A DNA stretch of 64,000 nucleotides. It comes from Meghimatium bilineatum (lineage: Eukaryota; Mollusca; Gastropoda; Stylommatophora; Philomycidae). This document shows positions 45,464 through 57,399 of this stretch, piece after piece; position 1 is the stretch's first letter; each line of letters opens with the position of its first letter. The notes under the pieces are model-generated. The model was given only the letters and a program-made list of their open reading frames with translations, was not told the origin of the DNA and did not search any database. The stretch spans positions 60,356,387-60,420,386 of the forward strand of contig CM067298.1 of the NCBI GenBank assembly GCA_034231615.1, in the 5' to 3' direction. Both the position numbers and the translations under genes were made by a program.

Positions 45464-46680
45464 CAATGGCGTCACTAGGGTTGGTATTTTACCCAAGTGC
45501 GGTAAAACATGGTGTCACCCCCTCACAGCTAACCACAGAGACCTCTTCCGAGTCCACCAGTGCCAAATAACGGGACCATACAGAATCATTAGTAACGTTT
45601 GTAAATTTAGGTCCTATATTTACAAAGGCCATAGAAGAAAAATTGAAATCAAGTTTGGATGTAAAATATTGTAATAAGTTAAGGACTAAGTACTATATAG
45701 AAAATCTGTTACTTTTTTATTTTAATATTAAACTTAAAATTTAATTGTTACAGGAGAGTAACCTGCTGGATTGGGCTTACACACAATCAGCAACTGCAAA
45801 TTACAATGTCACATTAAATCTCGACTAAATCAGAACTTTCATTTCCTTGCCTTTAAAGCATATTTGAAAATGTGTTAATTACTTCATCGAAATCAACTCT
45901 TGTTTTCAAATCACTTTAATTGATATTTCAAGATCAGAAAGTATTGACTGTCCCATGGTAGATCGCAAATAGTTCTTTACAAAATTCAGCTTTGAAAAAC
46001 TCATCTCACATGAACCCACTTGCACACAGATCGTAAGAAATAAATGTAGGCTCAATGATAGATATGGGAGATGATAGATATGGGAGAGATATGGGATAGA
46101 TATGGGAGAGATTCTTGGAAGTCCCATTCAGCTATGAATTTCAAAACTTCAAATACTGACTAGTCTTTGGCTTCTTCGAGATTAATCTCGGCTGCCTTCA
46201 GGTGCCTTCTCTGCCTTGGTATTTATAATAAAATCTCTTCCTCGGATAACTCATCATAGAAAGTGGACAATTTTGGAATGGACACTAGTATCTTTTCTTC
46301 AGTGGCAGATATCAAATTCTTGGCTTGAACATCCTTAAATATGGCTGCTACTTCCTTGATGACTCTTGATCTGATCTGGAGTTCAGAATGGGAACGATCA
46401 ATACACTCAAAGATCGCCCTCTTGTTTTATTCTTGAAGAGTTAGTTCAGCGACTTGTCCAGGAAAAGAGTGTTGGCTGCACAAGTTAAGAGAATGGTCCA
46501 CATATCCATTAAAATAGCTTTCCTGTTCCTTCATTTCGAAACGTATGTACACCATGGATTCCAACCATACTGGCAGCATTATCGTAACATTGAGCACGAC
46601 AAATCATAATGTCGAGTCCATCACTTTCTAGATTTTTAAGAATGTCAGAACTGAGGTTAACAGCTTTTTTCCCCATTTAA
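45464..46680 (-). pseudogene. hAT transposase pseudogene (ZMYM/TTF-type group)
   Basis: Minus strand: CRAQCYDNAASMVGIHGV-like sequence near 46600-46550 (the catalytic-core region of this group), a middle block with EEKILVSIPKLSTF, and a C-terminal CEMSFSKLNFVKNYLRSTMG at about 46010-45950, the hATC dimerisation motif. The end at 45464, AATGGCGTCACTAGGGTTGG, looks like a hAT terminus (CAGTGGCGTCACTAGG). Stops interrupt it. Confidence 0.75.
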
Positions 46681-46984
46681 TGGAAACATTCCAGAAACAC
46701 TTCTCTTACTTGAACTTTCCTACTGTGGATTTTCACATATCTGATCACTGCGGATCGAGAACATCAAAGAGACATTACACGAACACCAGAATACATTATC
46801 TGAAGCTGCCAGAAAAGCAAGACAAGAACATTGTATCTCCCTCGACACCCGTAAAGGTTAAAAGAGGATAGATAGATAGACAGGCAGACAGAGACATTAT
46901 TATTTAGTTTTATTACAATATCGTATTATTTTTCTATTGTTAATTTCTTATACATTATAATCTTTAACCCATTATATGTGTGTT

Positions 46985-47110
46985 TGTTTGTTTTGCGTTC
47001 GCTCCATTGTAACCAGCACGGATATCCGTGCGATTTCCGCCGGGAGCGTGATTACGTTGTGCCACCGTTATGCGCCGTGTAGGCCTAGCACATCCGATTT
47101 CGGCAGAGCC
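46985..47110 (-). repeat. Repeat Y, copy 3
   Basis: Minus strand: GTGGCACAACGTAATCACGC, TCCCGGCGGAAATCGCACGG and ATCCGTGCTGGTTACAATGG match the central part of copies 1 and 2. Confidence 0.65.
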
Positions 47111-47741
47111 CATTATATGAATTGTGTTGCCCGCTCTCGTGAGGGGTAGGGGGATGGTAGAATTAGCAACCTTCTCACTTTATCAAAGTTATATGTAAGC
47201 CTCTGTGTTGTCTCTTGTATGATTATTTATCCTACAAGTATCATTGAAAACGGGGTATTCCCCAAAATACTGTGCTTACCATTTCCCCAGTTATATAAAA
47301 GTATATAAGCTCATTGTGCCAGTCAGTTGTTCGTTGTGGGTTCTTCAGATCTTTCCAGCAAGGAAGCACTTTCTTCCCTGGTCACTCTCATATATCACTC
47401 TCTGAACATGTGCATAATCTCTTTCAGCCTCATATTCAGCGTTAGTAGTATATCCATGACTGCTCGAATTAATTCAGTCCTGCCACTTCTGATTACTGTG
47501 CCATCCCCTATAACTTTACCTACGAAAGTATCAGATCTATTTATCTACATATGTCCAGTTCTCTCGATAAATGTTATGTTATGAGAAACTACTTCAAGGC
47601 GGCCTATTGCGGTTGTATGTGGATGATGTGTGCGTATGTAGGGCCATGTTCAGTCAGCAGCTGGTTTAGATTGCATTAATTTTGAATCTTGTATATGTTT
47701 CGACTTAATTGCCGAGAGGTTTGGAGACATTAAATAGTTCT

Positions 47742-48022
47742 CACCTGTGTGTTGCCGGGGCCCGAAAGGGGAGCAAAGAATATCAACACTGTTTACCTTC
47801 CACGCATGTCGTAAGAGGCGACTAAGGAGGTTATGGGATGGAGTTGGCTGTCCCGCCCCATATAGGGTCAGTGACCGAAAGTCATGCTGAAATCGTATGT
47901 GTCAGGCCGAAATGCGCAGATATAGCAGCAATGCTGTAAACCATGACACAACGCATTCCGTTCTCCGGACTACATCCTGCTAATTTGCAGGAGTTTGAGA
48001 ACGAACGCAGAAGAAGAAGAAG
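47742..48022 (+). mobile_element. SINE-like repeat X, reference copy
   Basis: 281 bp, starting CACCTGTGTGTTGCCGGGGC and ending GAACGCAGAAGAAGAAGAAG. A 10-bp target duplication AAATAGTTCT is present at 47732-47741 and 48023-48032. The (GAA)n tail plus target duplication mean target-primed retrotransposition. I see no convincing A and B boxes, so it is either an unusual SINE or a consistently 5'-truncated LINE end. At least ten other copies or fragments occur in this window. Confidence 0.9.
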
Positions 48023-48032
48023 AAATAGTTCT

Positions 48033-49925
48033 AACTCGCATGAACGCCATAGGTGAGCGCGCATAGTATGGTACACCGTTTGATACGGTTCTGGCAAGGT
48101 TACTGCATGAGACGTGTTAGCATGTCATAGAAAAATTCAACAACGGTTAAGAAACACCCATGTTCTACACTGAGAAATATTCAGTTGTATATTCACAAAT
48201 TTAATAAAATTAAGAATAAGTCTCTGAATTTCTTCTTCTGCGTTTTTTCGCCTGATATTTCTAAATCTCACAGACGTGAAAGTCCGCATACAACTCTCAG
48301 CATACAGCTTAGCACTCATATGAATTAGCTAATGTAGTATACCACTCCAGTTCGTCTCACCAACCAGTAATATTTATAGGATGTGTTTGACATTTTGTTT
48401 GTCATTCTCGCATGGATCCATTGCACTTTAACAGACGTCAATACAACTGACAGATAACGTTAGAGTCAGAAATATGTTAAGGACACTGGCAGTGGTCATC
48501 TTAGTGCAACAAGAAGTGAAATAGATTCTACAAAAGCTCTTTAACAATATCTTACACGAGAATACCAATATGTGAATTTTATGTTGAATTATTGCTCATA
48601 ATATTGCATGTAACTGTTAACATCGTACACTATTTATGATTATTTACTCTTTATATGCAATATATCTGTTTATTATTTTTGTTTTTAACTATGAAATCCA
48701 AGCTGACTGCTCTGTTCTCATGATCACAAATATAATATCTTTAAATGTTCTATTAAGCAAATTTTTTTACATGAGATTCTACATAAGAAATACGACAAGT
48801 CACTGTCCGTGCAATAGATTGAGCTGTTACATAATACATTAGTTCTTGAAACACACAAGAATAAAAATAGATCTTGATGGAAAAACCGAAAGTAACTTTT
48901 ATAATTCCAACAACAACTTGACACAGCATATTATAAAGAATTCTTCCTGTGGTTCTGCAGAAAGAATGAATATTACCTCCTCAAAGATACTACATTGAAT
49001 TCTATGCTCAGTACATAACTTTAGTTCGAAATTTATTTTTTCCTGAGAAGCTCATTCTACCACATCTGAGTAGAAGCTCCTTCAATAAGCATTGCGCTAG
49101 GCCGAAAGCTGAAGTCTCTTGGATATAAAAAAAATTTCAGAAAAGCAATTCCATTGCACACAGGAAGTACGAGCTAATCTCTTGCAATTCCTGGGGTTCT
49201 ACATGAATCGACCAGAGAAACTCATTTTTTTCCATTATGTTTCTGGCGTACTTGCTGTTTAATTTATAAATGCAACATGAGAGATGTTTCCCCGTCTAGT
49301 AGGTAATTTTGTGACATGATCTGAATGAAGAAATGTCAATGCTGAATTCTTTTGACATAGCTCAGTGATTCCAATTTAATTGAACGGTGTCAAATTCAAG
49401 ATAAAGCTGGTCACTACATAACTTTCGTTGTCTGGATTTTCTCATATGAAGATTAACAGCCAGGACCGTATGTACGCTTTGAGTGAAGAGTGGGTTCGCC
49501 AGTTATTGCGTATAATTCCTCTCTTTGTGATGAGAAATATGATGACCTGTTTTTGGAAAAATCGTTAAGTGAGATGGTTTACCTATCTTTTGGCTGCATT
49601 CCTAGTTATAAAAGTCATGCTTTGATTCGCTAAGGGTGGAGGGGGGTGGACCAATTTTTTATCTACAGGCTTTTATAACAGTATAGTTAACTGATCTAGT
49701 GTATAAATAATTATCTGCTGACACTTTAAACTGGTTGACGGAGACGGAACATTTATAGGACCGCTAGCAAAGCAAATTTTTGGATTTCATTCAGTTGTAG
49801 TTTTTATATAACTTCTAATATAAATTGAATTAACTTGAATTTATATTAAATTAAATTTAAATTGAATTAACACTGTTTTCTTAATGAAATATAACTACTG
49901 CCTACATGTGTCAAATAATAATAAT
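48033..49925. other. No recognised gene
   Basis: Includes a GAAATTTCTTCTTCTGCGTT string at about 48225-48245 that resembles the X/Y tail in reverse. Otherwise unassigned. Confidence 0.4.
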
Positions 49926-49926
49926 A

Positions 49927-50098
49927 CAGTATAATCCCTCTATAGCGCATTCTTTTGTAACAACATTCTTGATTTAACAACACTTTTCAAAATTCCCAAA
50001 TATATTTATTCTTAATTGTTTGTACTATAGATGTGAATTATTATTATAGACATATTTTTCAGTCCTGACCAAGTTGTTGTAATATAATTTGATTGCAA
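49927..50098. mobile_element. Tigger/pogo-like MITE, copy 2
   Basis: TA-CAGTATAATCCCTCTATAGC left end; internal AACACTTTTCAAAATTCCCA and TATTTATTCTTAATTGTTTG match 13279-13434. Right end decayed. Confidence 0.55.
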
Positions 50099-51000
50099 TA
50101 GTAGTAATTGGTGTATTATGCGTTTAACAAGTAGAGCACCATCAGAGCTATAAATCTATATAACTATCGGATCAGAGCTATCAGAATTTGTCATTACGGT
50201 AAAGTTACAGAAATATATTTAATCATTTTACTAAAATTTCCAACTGCAAAAATGTGATTTCAGTTATTCTATTGTTTTTTAAAATAAAATCTTCTGATAT
50301 AACATTTTTATGTCATTGTTTCACATGCAAAAGGTCTCACGAGTGGCCCCTCAGAGTAACCACCATCCTAGTTGATGACATGCATATGTGGAAGCCTCAC
50401 CGTCATCTATACATGTATGTTTCTATCTCCTCAAAGTATGAGGTTTAATCTTAAAGCATTTCATACAAGAGTTTGAGCCTTCTGGGTATGAAATTAAGCT
50501 CTCGACAAACCTCCAGTTGCGCAAAAGGATACAATAGCTATATTGCTTGCAATTTTAGGGAACAAAAAATACGCTTTTTGTTAAAGTTGCTTTTCTTTAA
50601 AGACTCAATATTTATGATTGTTGTGTATATTTTTAAAAGAAAGAAAAACCGAGCCATTCACAATATTGAATGTGTTTTTTAATAATTTTTTCTTAGCTAG
50701 TTTTTTTCCTTTTAATATTTGGTTTATTCCAGAAAAAAATACTTGCTCATGCAGTTGCAGCTTGCTCGCATTATATAGGGTAAACATGTAGATGCTTCTT
50801 ACATAGATTGACCTAGACATAAATAAGGATGACACTTGTGGAAATGGACATTCCGACTGTCTGTATTTTTTTCAAAATTTATTATGATTTGCAATTAAAA
50901 TATCTACTATCAATGTTCTATTGAGTTTTCAGTTTGTATGTCTTATACATGTTGTACTGTTCTTTGAACAGTTGTTCTCTTTTGAACAATTTGTAAATTA
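50099..51000. other. No recognised gene
   Basis: AT-rich; nothing supported. Confidence 0.4.
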
Positions 51001-51004
51001 TGAC

Positions 51005-51120
51005 TTAGTCAAGAAGCTAAGGGTCCGTGGACATAGCGATCTAGCAGGAAATGAAGTAGTAGGCATACTTGGCAAAAGAAGCGCATCAAAACAACAGAAG
51101 GAAAGACTTTGTTGTATGGG
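51005..51120 (+). mobile_element. LINE RNase H remnant
   Basis: Frame KKLRVRGHSDLAGNEVVGIL followed by GKRSASKQ matches the (R)GHS...GNE.AD.LAK.GS signature. Asp is lost (VVG in place of .AD). Confidence 0.65.
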
Positions 51121-51244
51121 ACAGTAAAAATCACAGATTCTCAGGAACAACACCATGAAAACCCGGCTAAACAGATGGACAAATGGGCTGACTAGTCGAA
51201 AATGTATTTAGTGAAATGACACGGCCAAGGGACAGTGAAGGACA

Positions 51245-51548
51245 GTAATCATAGAAGGTGATTATATACGTGACATAAGGTTATCATAGAAGGTGATTAT
51301 ATACGTGACATAAGGTTATCATAGAAGGTGATTATATACGTGATATAAGGTTATCATAGAATGTGATTATATACGTGACATAAGGTTATCATAGACGGTG
51401 ATTATATACGTGATATAAGGTTATCATAGAAGCTGACTATATACGTGACATAAGGTTATCATAGAAGGTGATTATATATGTGATGTAAGGTTATCATAGA
51501 AGGTGATTATGTACGTGATATAAGGTTATCATAGAAGGTGATTATATA
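51245..51548 (+). repeat. 35-bp tandem repeat, about 8.5 units
   Basis: Unit GGTTATCATAGAAGGTGATT + ATATACGTGACATAA. Confidence 0.95.
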
Positions 51549-51884
51549 GTACAACAATGATATATGACAAATTTACAGAACAATCATACACATTGACAAT
51601 ATTTGAGGAGGAGGCTTCATTTCAAAGCATTGCATGCCGCTGAGTATTTGAGGTAACAAGGAAAGCTCTGTTGCATCGCCAAACATTGTTGCACATAGGG
51701 AACAAGAACTTCATTGTTCTCAATTCATGGGGATAGAAACAGAACGTCGTCATACCTCGAGATAGCAAGAAAGTCTTAGCAAAGTCCGTTGGAGTAGAAG
51801 TGTACCACTAGCTCGTCGGAGTGTATTTTTATCCAAACATTGAATACAATCCACCTGGCACTTGCAGTAGTAGGCACAGTTCCG

Positions 51885-52285
51885 TCATTCCAGACGATAG
51901 TATCATTGCTGTGCTATAAGAAATGTCATCTACAATCTTCCCAGACGACAGTATCATTGCTGTGCTATAAGAAATGTCATCTACAATCTTCCCAGACGAT
52001 AGTATCATTGCTGTGCTATAAGAAATGTCATCTACAATCTTCCCAGACGATAGTATCATTGCTGTGCTATAAGAAATGTCATCTACAATCTTCCCAGACG
52101 ATAGTATCATTGCTGTGCTATAAGAAATGTCATCTACAATCTTCCCAGACGATAGTATCATTGCTGTGCTATAAGAAATGTCATCTACAATCTTCCCAGA
52201 CGATAGTATCATTGCTGTGCTATGATAAATATCTACGATCGTTCCAGACGGTAGTATCATTGTGCTATAAGAAAAATCATCTACG
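51885..52285 (+). repeat. 51-bp minisatellite, about 8 units, open on both strands
   Basis: Unit TCATCTACAATCTTCCCAGA + CGATAGTATCATTGCTGTGC + TATAAGAAATG. Being 17 codons long, it yields frames of 188 codons (plus) and 211 codons (minus) that are periodic translations of one unit. The five central units are nearly identical, suggesting recent expansion. Confidence 0.93.
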
Positions 52286-52920
52286 TTCCATGGCGATGTT
52301 GAATGTGAATCACAAGACCTATCTGAGCCACAGGGAGTCTCCAACCGTATGTACAAGAAAACACTTGGCCACTTGTACCATGGTATGCTGTTGTGTGTCT
52401 TCTTAGACGGGCATCTGCATTCACTTCCTCTTTTGCCTTGGTCATATATCTGGGACATACACATTTCTGAGACACATTATCTAAGACATATATCTGGAAC
52501 ATACATTTGTCTGGGACGTGCAAACACTCTGGAAGACTTCCCCATTTAAATAAAAATGTACAGCACCAATATGGAGCCAGTTCTAAAACTCCACCTGGAA
52601 CATAACTAGGAGTGACAAACCCGTACTCCCTCATTGTTCTTTTATTATCATACAAATTTCTTGTATCATTGAACTGTATGATAGCTGCTTGTCTTGAAAA
52701 AAAAACCCCTGCTTATCTTCCTCTATCAATAGTTGATTATTTATTTTGGTGATTATTGATTAGGTTACCTCAATCTTGTTTACACTGTGAAGTTCTGGAA
52801 GGGCGCAGAATGGAGTGCATGTAATCATTGGCAGCACTAGTTACACTCACTTTAGTATAAATAACGCGTGTGTGTTACTGAGACGCGAATAACACAAAGA
52901 ATAATTAGTGACACTGTTAC
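52286..52920. other. No recognised gene
   Basis: Contains an imperfect GGACATACACATTTCTGAGA-type triplication at 52440-52520. No gene evidence. Confidence 0.35.
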
Positions 52921-52925
52921 TTGTT

Positions 52926-53080
52926 ATGCATGTCGTAGGAGGTGAATAAGGACGTGGAGTTGGTTCATAGACCTCTCATATGAGGTGAAAGTTACCAAGA
53001 AGTAATTCTGAAGTCTGTCGGGTTGAAATTGCAGATATCACATCCACGCTGTAAGCTATGACACAACGCATTCCGCTCTC
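52926..53080 (+). repeat. SINE-like repeat X, diverged copy
   Basis: CATGTCGTAGGAGGTGAATA, GCAGATATCACATCCACGCT and ATGACACAACGCATTCCGCT match repeat X in order. The tail is missing. Confidence 0.7.
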
Positions 53081-53231
53081 ATAACTATACATATCAAAAA
53101 ACGTTAATGACCATTTTTGGAAGGGCGCTAAGTCAAACGAAAATAATTAAACAGAATTTCAAAATATAACATGACAAGCTTATAAGTTATAATCGACATT
53201 ATATTTCATGACGATAACATTAACGTCTGTA

Positions 53232-53340
53232 CAATCATCATCATCTTTTTCTCTTATGACAAGCTTGACACATAGGGTAGATGTCATAGCTCTCCATGCC
53301 TGTCGATCAACAGTCAATTGTTTCAGATCGTCATTTTCAT
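53232..53340 (-). mobile_element. LINE 3' tail (family L3)
   Basis: Minus-strand translation VDRQAWRAMTSTLCVKLVIR parallels NRQNWIDLTSTLCANFSAKG at 35626-35700. Confidence 0.65.
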
Positions 53341-53479
53341 ACCAGCTGCTGTGAATACAGCAATTTTTGTCATTCTGAATGACAGAACAGTAATCAATAC
53401 AACCTGAGCTTTTTTTTATTCGATTAATTTTGATGAGTGAGAAAAACTACACAGGTCAACATTATCAGTACCGTGTGTG

Positions 53480-54260
53480 TCGTCCATTAAGTACAACACA
53501 TTCAAGGTATCGCTCAGTACCGTGTGTGTCGTCCATCAAGGTATCGCTGCCGCGTGAAATGATGAGCTCGCGGTGAAATATTGGGACACAGCTTGACACT
53601 GATACTGAAGTACCAGAAGCAATTCATGCAGAGTTGCAGGAGATGGCTGATTTTGTTGCTTAACTAGTCCCCCAAACTCGTCCCAAAGTTATTCTATGGC
53701 ATTCATATCATGGCTGTTTGCAGGTCAATATAATAGATTACTTGCATTATCTTCTTGAAGGACAGAATAACTTGCAGTTCTGGTATGCAAAGGGGGGGGG
53801 ATGGACAGATTCTGTGGAATAAACTAATGTCTCCCCACATCATTACTGATCCCCCACGGTATTGGTTGCATTCAACGATTGCACATCACTAAAGCGTTCA
53901 CCGCTGCGCCTCATACTCTGATTCGTTCATATGTATCCTCCAAGACAATATTCTTATATTCAATATTATCGAATATTCTGATCATTGACTACAGCGTTGG
54001 TAGCATCTGTAAGGAACTGTCTGATATTAATATCTGCACTTGCAGTTCTCTGTTGCAGTGCTTGCATCTGAATTAAGCTATCTTCTCGAAGTGTAGCGAC
54101 TCTGGAACAACCTGTGCTTGTCTTTCCTCGACGATCCCAGTCTGGGAAAAGCTCTGATGCAATATGGCACTAACTGAATGAGATACTGCAAGCCTCTAAA
54201 ACCACATTTCGGACAGCAACACCTTCCTGCATCCTTTATGCACTACACACAGCTTTTGTC
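53480..54260 (-). pseudogene. Tc1-like transposase pseudogene
   Basis: Minus strand. N-terminal part near 54130-54020: TLREDSLIQMQALQQRTASA, like the R.DR.I........TA..I helix-turn-helix segment. C-terminal part near 53720-53660: LQTAMI.MP.NNFGTSLGD, a decayed form of the SPDLNPIEHLWD.LGR block, followed by HLLQLCMNCFWYFSISVKLC. Numerous stops. Confidence 0.6.
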
Positions 54261-54389
54261 GTTGAGGCACATTATTATGGACTGGTTATGAAGCAGTTGT
54301 ATTGTTTAAAAAGACACTATTGTGAGTACAGCTTGCTGTACATATAGTGAAAACATTTTCAGCATCAAAGTGATCTATACAACAATTTC

Positions 54390-55442
54390 ATTGTTTTACA
54401 AAGGCCTTTGGTCGTGTTTGGAATGATAGTCTGTGGCACATACAGAGACAATTTAATTTTTACACCACAATGATAGACATTTTTCAATCACTTTACAAAA
54501 ATGCAAGTAGTGCTGTCCTATCAAACAATACAATTGGAGAGTTCTTTACAGTAAATGTGGAGTTCAGCAAGGATGCATAATGTCTACATTACTTTTCAGC
54601 ATATATCTAGAACACCTCATACAGGAGACACTACAAACTACAGCACGCATATATCGATCGGAGGTCGCCTTATTTGCAACTTGCGTTTCGTTTATGATAT
54701 TAACCTTATAGCTCGGTCAGAACAAGAATTACAAGAGTTACCAGCAAGGACAGAATGGAAATCAACACAGAAAAGAGCAAGATCTTGGGGTAAATATACA
54801 GAAACAGCAGAAACACAGAAGAACAGACCAACATCACGACGAATGGACATAAGATTGAGAAGGTGAATACTTTCAAATACCTCGGATCCAGCATATGCAA
54901 TGATGAAAAATGCAAAGCAGAATTAAATATAAGGGTAGAGATGGCCTTAACGTCTATGTCAAGGCTAACAGTGATTTAAGCAACATCAGAGATGGATGGA
55001 TATCAATCTGTATAAGTCACTGGTGCTTTCTGTTGTGTTGTATGGTTGTGAGAATTGTACACTCACTGCGGACATGGAGAGACGATTACAGGCTTTCGGG
55101 TACAAATGCTAGAGACGAAATCTACGAATTTCCTATATATAGAGCATAGGAGATTTGTGTACGTAAGACATAACATAGATATGTATGCAGGTGTACAAGA
55201 ACCATTTCTTTCAATAGTCAAACGACGAAAAATAGCATGGTTTGGACATGTATACAGAGATGATTCTTTGTCACAAACAATACTGCAGGGAACCGTCGAA
55301 GTGGGGAGAAGCAGAGAATGGCAAATAAAAACATGAACAGACACGGCAAAATTTTTCCTCACTCATCCGCATCGCTGAAGATAGAAATCGCTGGAGGACT
55401 ATATGCTGAAGCATTGAATGTGGTACATCTACGACCCTGACG
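54390..55442 (+). mobile_element. LINE reverse transcriptase, degraded (family L2)
   Basis: Plus strand: FDRVWNDSLWHIQRQFN-like start, GVQQGCIMSTLLFSIYLEHL, then an active site decayed to LRFVYDINLIARSEQELQEL (FADD replaced by VYDI), KVNTFKYLGSSICNDEKCKA, LVLSVVLYGCENCTLTADME, RRKIAWFGHVYRDDSLSQTI and LQGTVEVGRSREWQIKT. At least five frame changes. Pseudogene; 3' end also found at 13830. Confidence 0.88.
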
Positions 55443-55975
55443 GGTAACGGGTTTATAGATAGAAATAATTAAAACATTTAATTTTGCCGTCCCAGCAGTA
55501 ATATTTCAGCATTCTTGAGGAGTTTAACAGTAATCACACGCTCTGCCGGTAGCAAGCGTCTTCCATAAAAGTTAATTCAAGATTAATTGGTTATTGAGTA
55601 TAATTTTTAAATAAGTTTTTGGTTCATTTCCAGCTACTGGTTTCTAACTTTTTAAAATAAAAGGCATACATCGTACTAATAAGTAGTACGTAGTAATAAG
55701 AGTTTGAGAATGAATGTAAAAGAAAAATTCCACTTTGTATGGATGCATAGGTTGGGAAAATTAAACAGCGCGTTTCGAAAATAGTGAAATGATAATACCA
55801 GGGATAATGTTCTCATTGTGTTCACAGGACATAAATCTTGCATGGACGAGATATCGATTGCTAGGCCATTCACATAGCGCATCAGAGCATACACGACATT
55901 TATTTCAAGTACCATGATGCAGATCAATCACTCACTGTGACTTTATTTACTAAAGGCATTTACATATTTACTACA
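55443..55975. other. No recognised gene
   Basis: AT-rich. Confidence 0.35.
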
Positions 55976-56049
55976 GATCTTACAAAGTCCAGGCTACAAA
56001 TGTATGGAAATATTTTGATCTGCCCAAAACATTTCATATTTAGTCGGTG

Positions 56050-56330
56050 TGATATATATATATATATATATAGGCAGCCCTAACGTCTTGAGTTTTATCA
56101 ACTTTAATTTTAATATCATTCTCAACGAAAAAACATTTCAGAAAGTTGATAACTTTTCCTATTAGAGTAACACAGTGACACAAGATGAAGATACAGAAAA
56201 AAGATATTTCTACGTTAATATGTTGTAGCATTCAGTGCACCTAACCACCAAACAAACATCTAGAAATTTGAAAAAAGGAAATATGACAAACTATGACTAT
56301 TTTATTACAATGTAATATTTATAAACCCTC
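56050..56330. repeat. Repeat R, copy 2
   Basis: Matches 31965-32305 in the same orientation (AATTTTAATATCATTCTCAA, CAGAAAGTTGATAACTTTTC). Includes a (TA)n at about 56050-56072. Confidence 0.5.
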
Positions 56331-56539
56331 CCCATATCTACGAGCTTTGGCGGAATTGGGGGGGGGGTGTCATTTGAGATGTTAAGTCTATTTAAATGTT
56401 TATTGATTTGATGTGTCGGGTTCTTCTTAGAAGATTGTATTTACCCCATTTGTCCAGTTTGTTGATATTGTTATTTTGGTATCAATTAGCCATTTCTCTG
56501 TACATGAAGCAACTGGCAGTTCTATTTGCTCATCCGTTC

Positions 56540-56637
56540 AACATTCGTCATTTAAAATTGTATTTTAAAATATTTGTTTCGCAGAATGCACACGGATTGG
56601 GATGTTTACTAGAATCCATTAGCTCCCAGATAGTGTA
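56540..56637 (+). pseudogene. Possible remnant of a desaturase C-terminus
   Basis: The frame HLKLYFKIFVSQNAHGLGCL then LESISSQIV resembles the C-terminus of the desaturase at 33.9 kb (WIKVVWDFIFDKN..., then AHGLGYLKDS). AHGLG is identical, with hydrophobic pattern conserved before it. No histidine boxes are visible upstream. Chance similarity is possible; the call is weak. Confidence 0.25.
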
Positions 56638-57000
56638 AACAGTTTATGACAAAATTTTAAGTAAAAACTACCGGTAGCTCAAAATGTTCAAACTCCTTAT
56701 TTGTTTACAACTATTGAAAATATAATAAAACGAGCTTGAGTTCAGCGAAAGGCAATATGTTTTAAATGATCTAAATATAATAGTTGAATCTTGTCCGTGT
56801 AGCAACCCAGATAAGCCTGGATACAAGTATGAACCGATGGACCGGTAACCAGAGCAGTGAAGAATGGAGGTGATGGAGTTTACATAAAATATCAAGAAAA
56901 GAATATGAATCCACATGTTCAGTAACTGAAATATTCTGCTCCAGCTATTCTGCAAAAGTACAGACCCTAAACATTGCTGCAGAAATAATTAAAAAGACAA
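56638..57000. other. No recognised gene
   Basis: Nothing recognised. Confidence 0.35.
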
Positions 57001-57004
57001 GTTA

Positions 57005-57365
57005 ATGTCAACAAGTGGTGTTTCTTACTGATAAAATATCTGTCCTAAAAGCACATGACAGCGATACATTTCCAGACCAGAAGGAAGCCATACGAGAAGT
57101 GAGCATCCAAAGAAGGGTAGTACTGCAGTGGATACCTTCTCATTGCGGCATACCAGGAAATGAGGAGGCAGATATGCTCGCAAAATATGGAGCAACACAA
57201 GAAAAAAAAAGACAAAGAAATTACCTAAAAAGAAAAGAGAATCCTCATAAAAGCTATTAGGAAAGTCGACCACCCAAAAGACAACTATCAATATCTTGAC
57301 AGAGCTGAGCAGGTTATTATTTTCCGCATCAGAACTAGACACAACAGATTAAACGCCATCTCCTC
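57005..57365 (+). mobile_element. RNase H-bearing LINE fragment
   Basis: Plus frame: VSIQRRVVLQWIPSHCGIPG then NEEADMLAKYGATQEKK, an intact H.G..GNE.AD.LA motif, then frame-shifted DRAEQVIIFRIRTRHNRLNA. Normal order here, unlike the copy at 4320-4990. Confidence 0.85.
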
Positions 57366-57399
57366 CATCCGCTGATCACTTTCACTTCCATCGTTGAAA

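Noticed and set aside
47327..47584. Gene related to 58220-58459
   Set aside because: A vague resemblance in minus-strand translation (GK.....R..E.IR..M) is too short to support homology.
51840..52464. Two genes of 188 and 211 codons on opposite strands
   Set aside because: Both are translations of the same 51-bp tandem unit; no non-repetitive domain.
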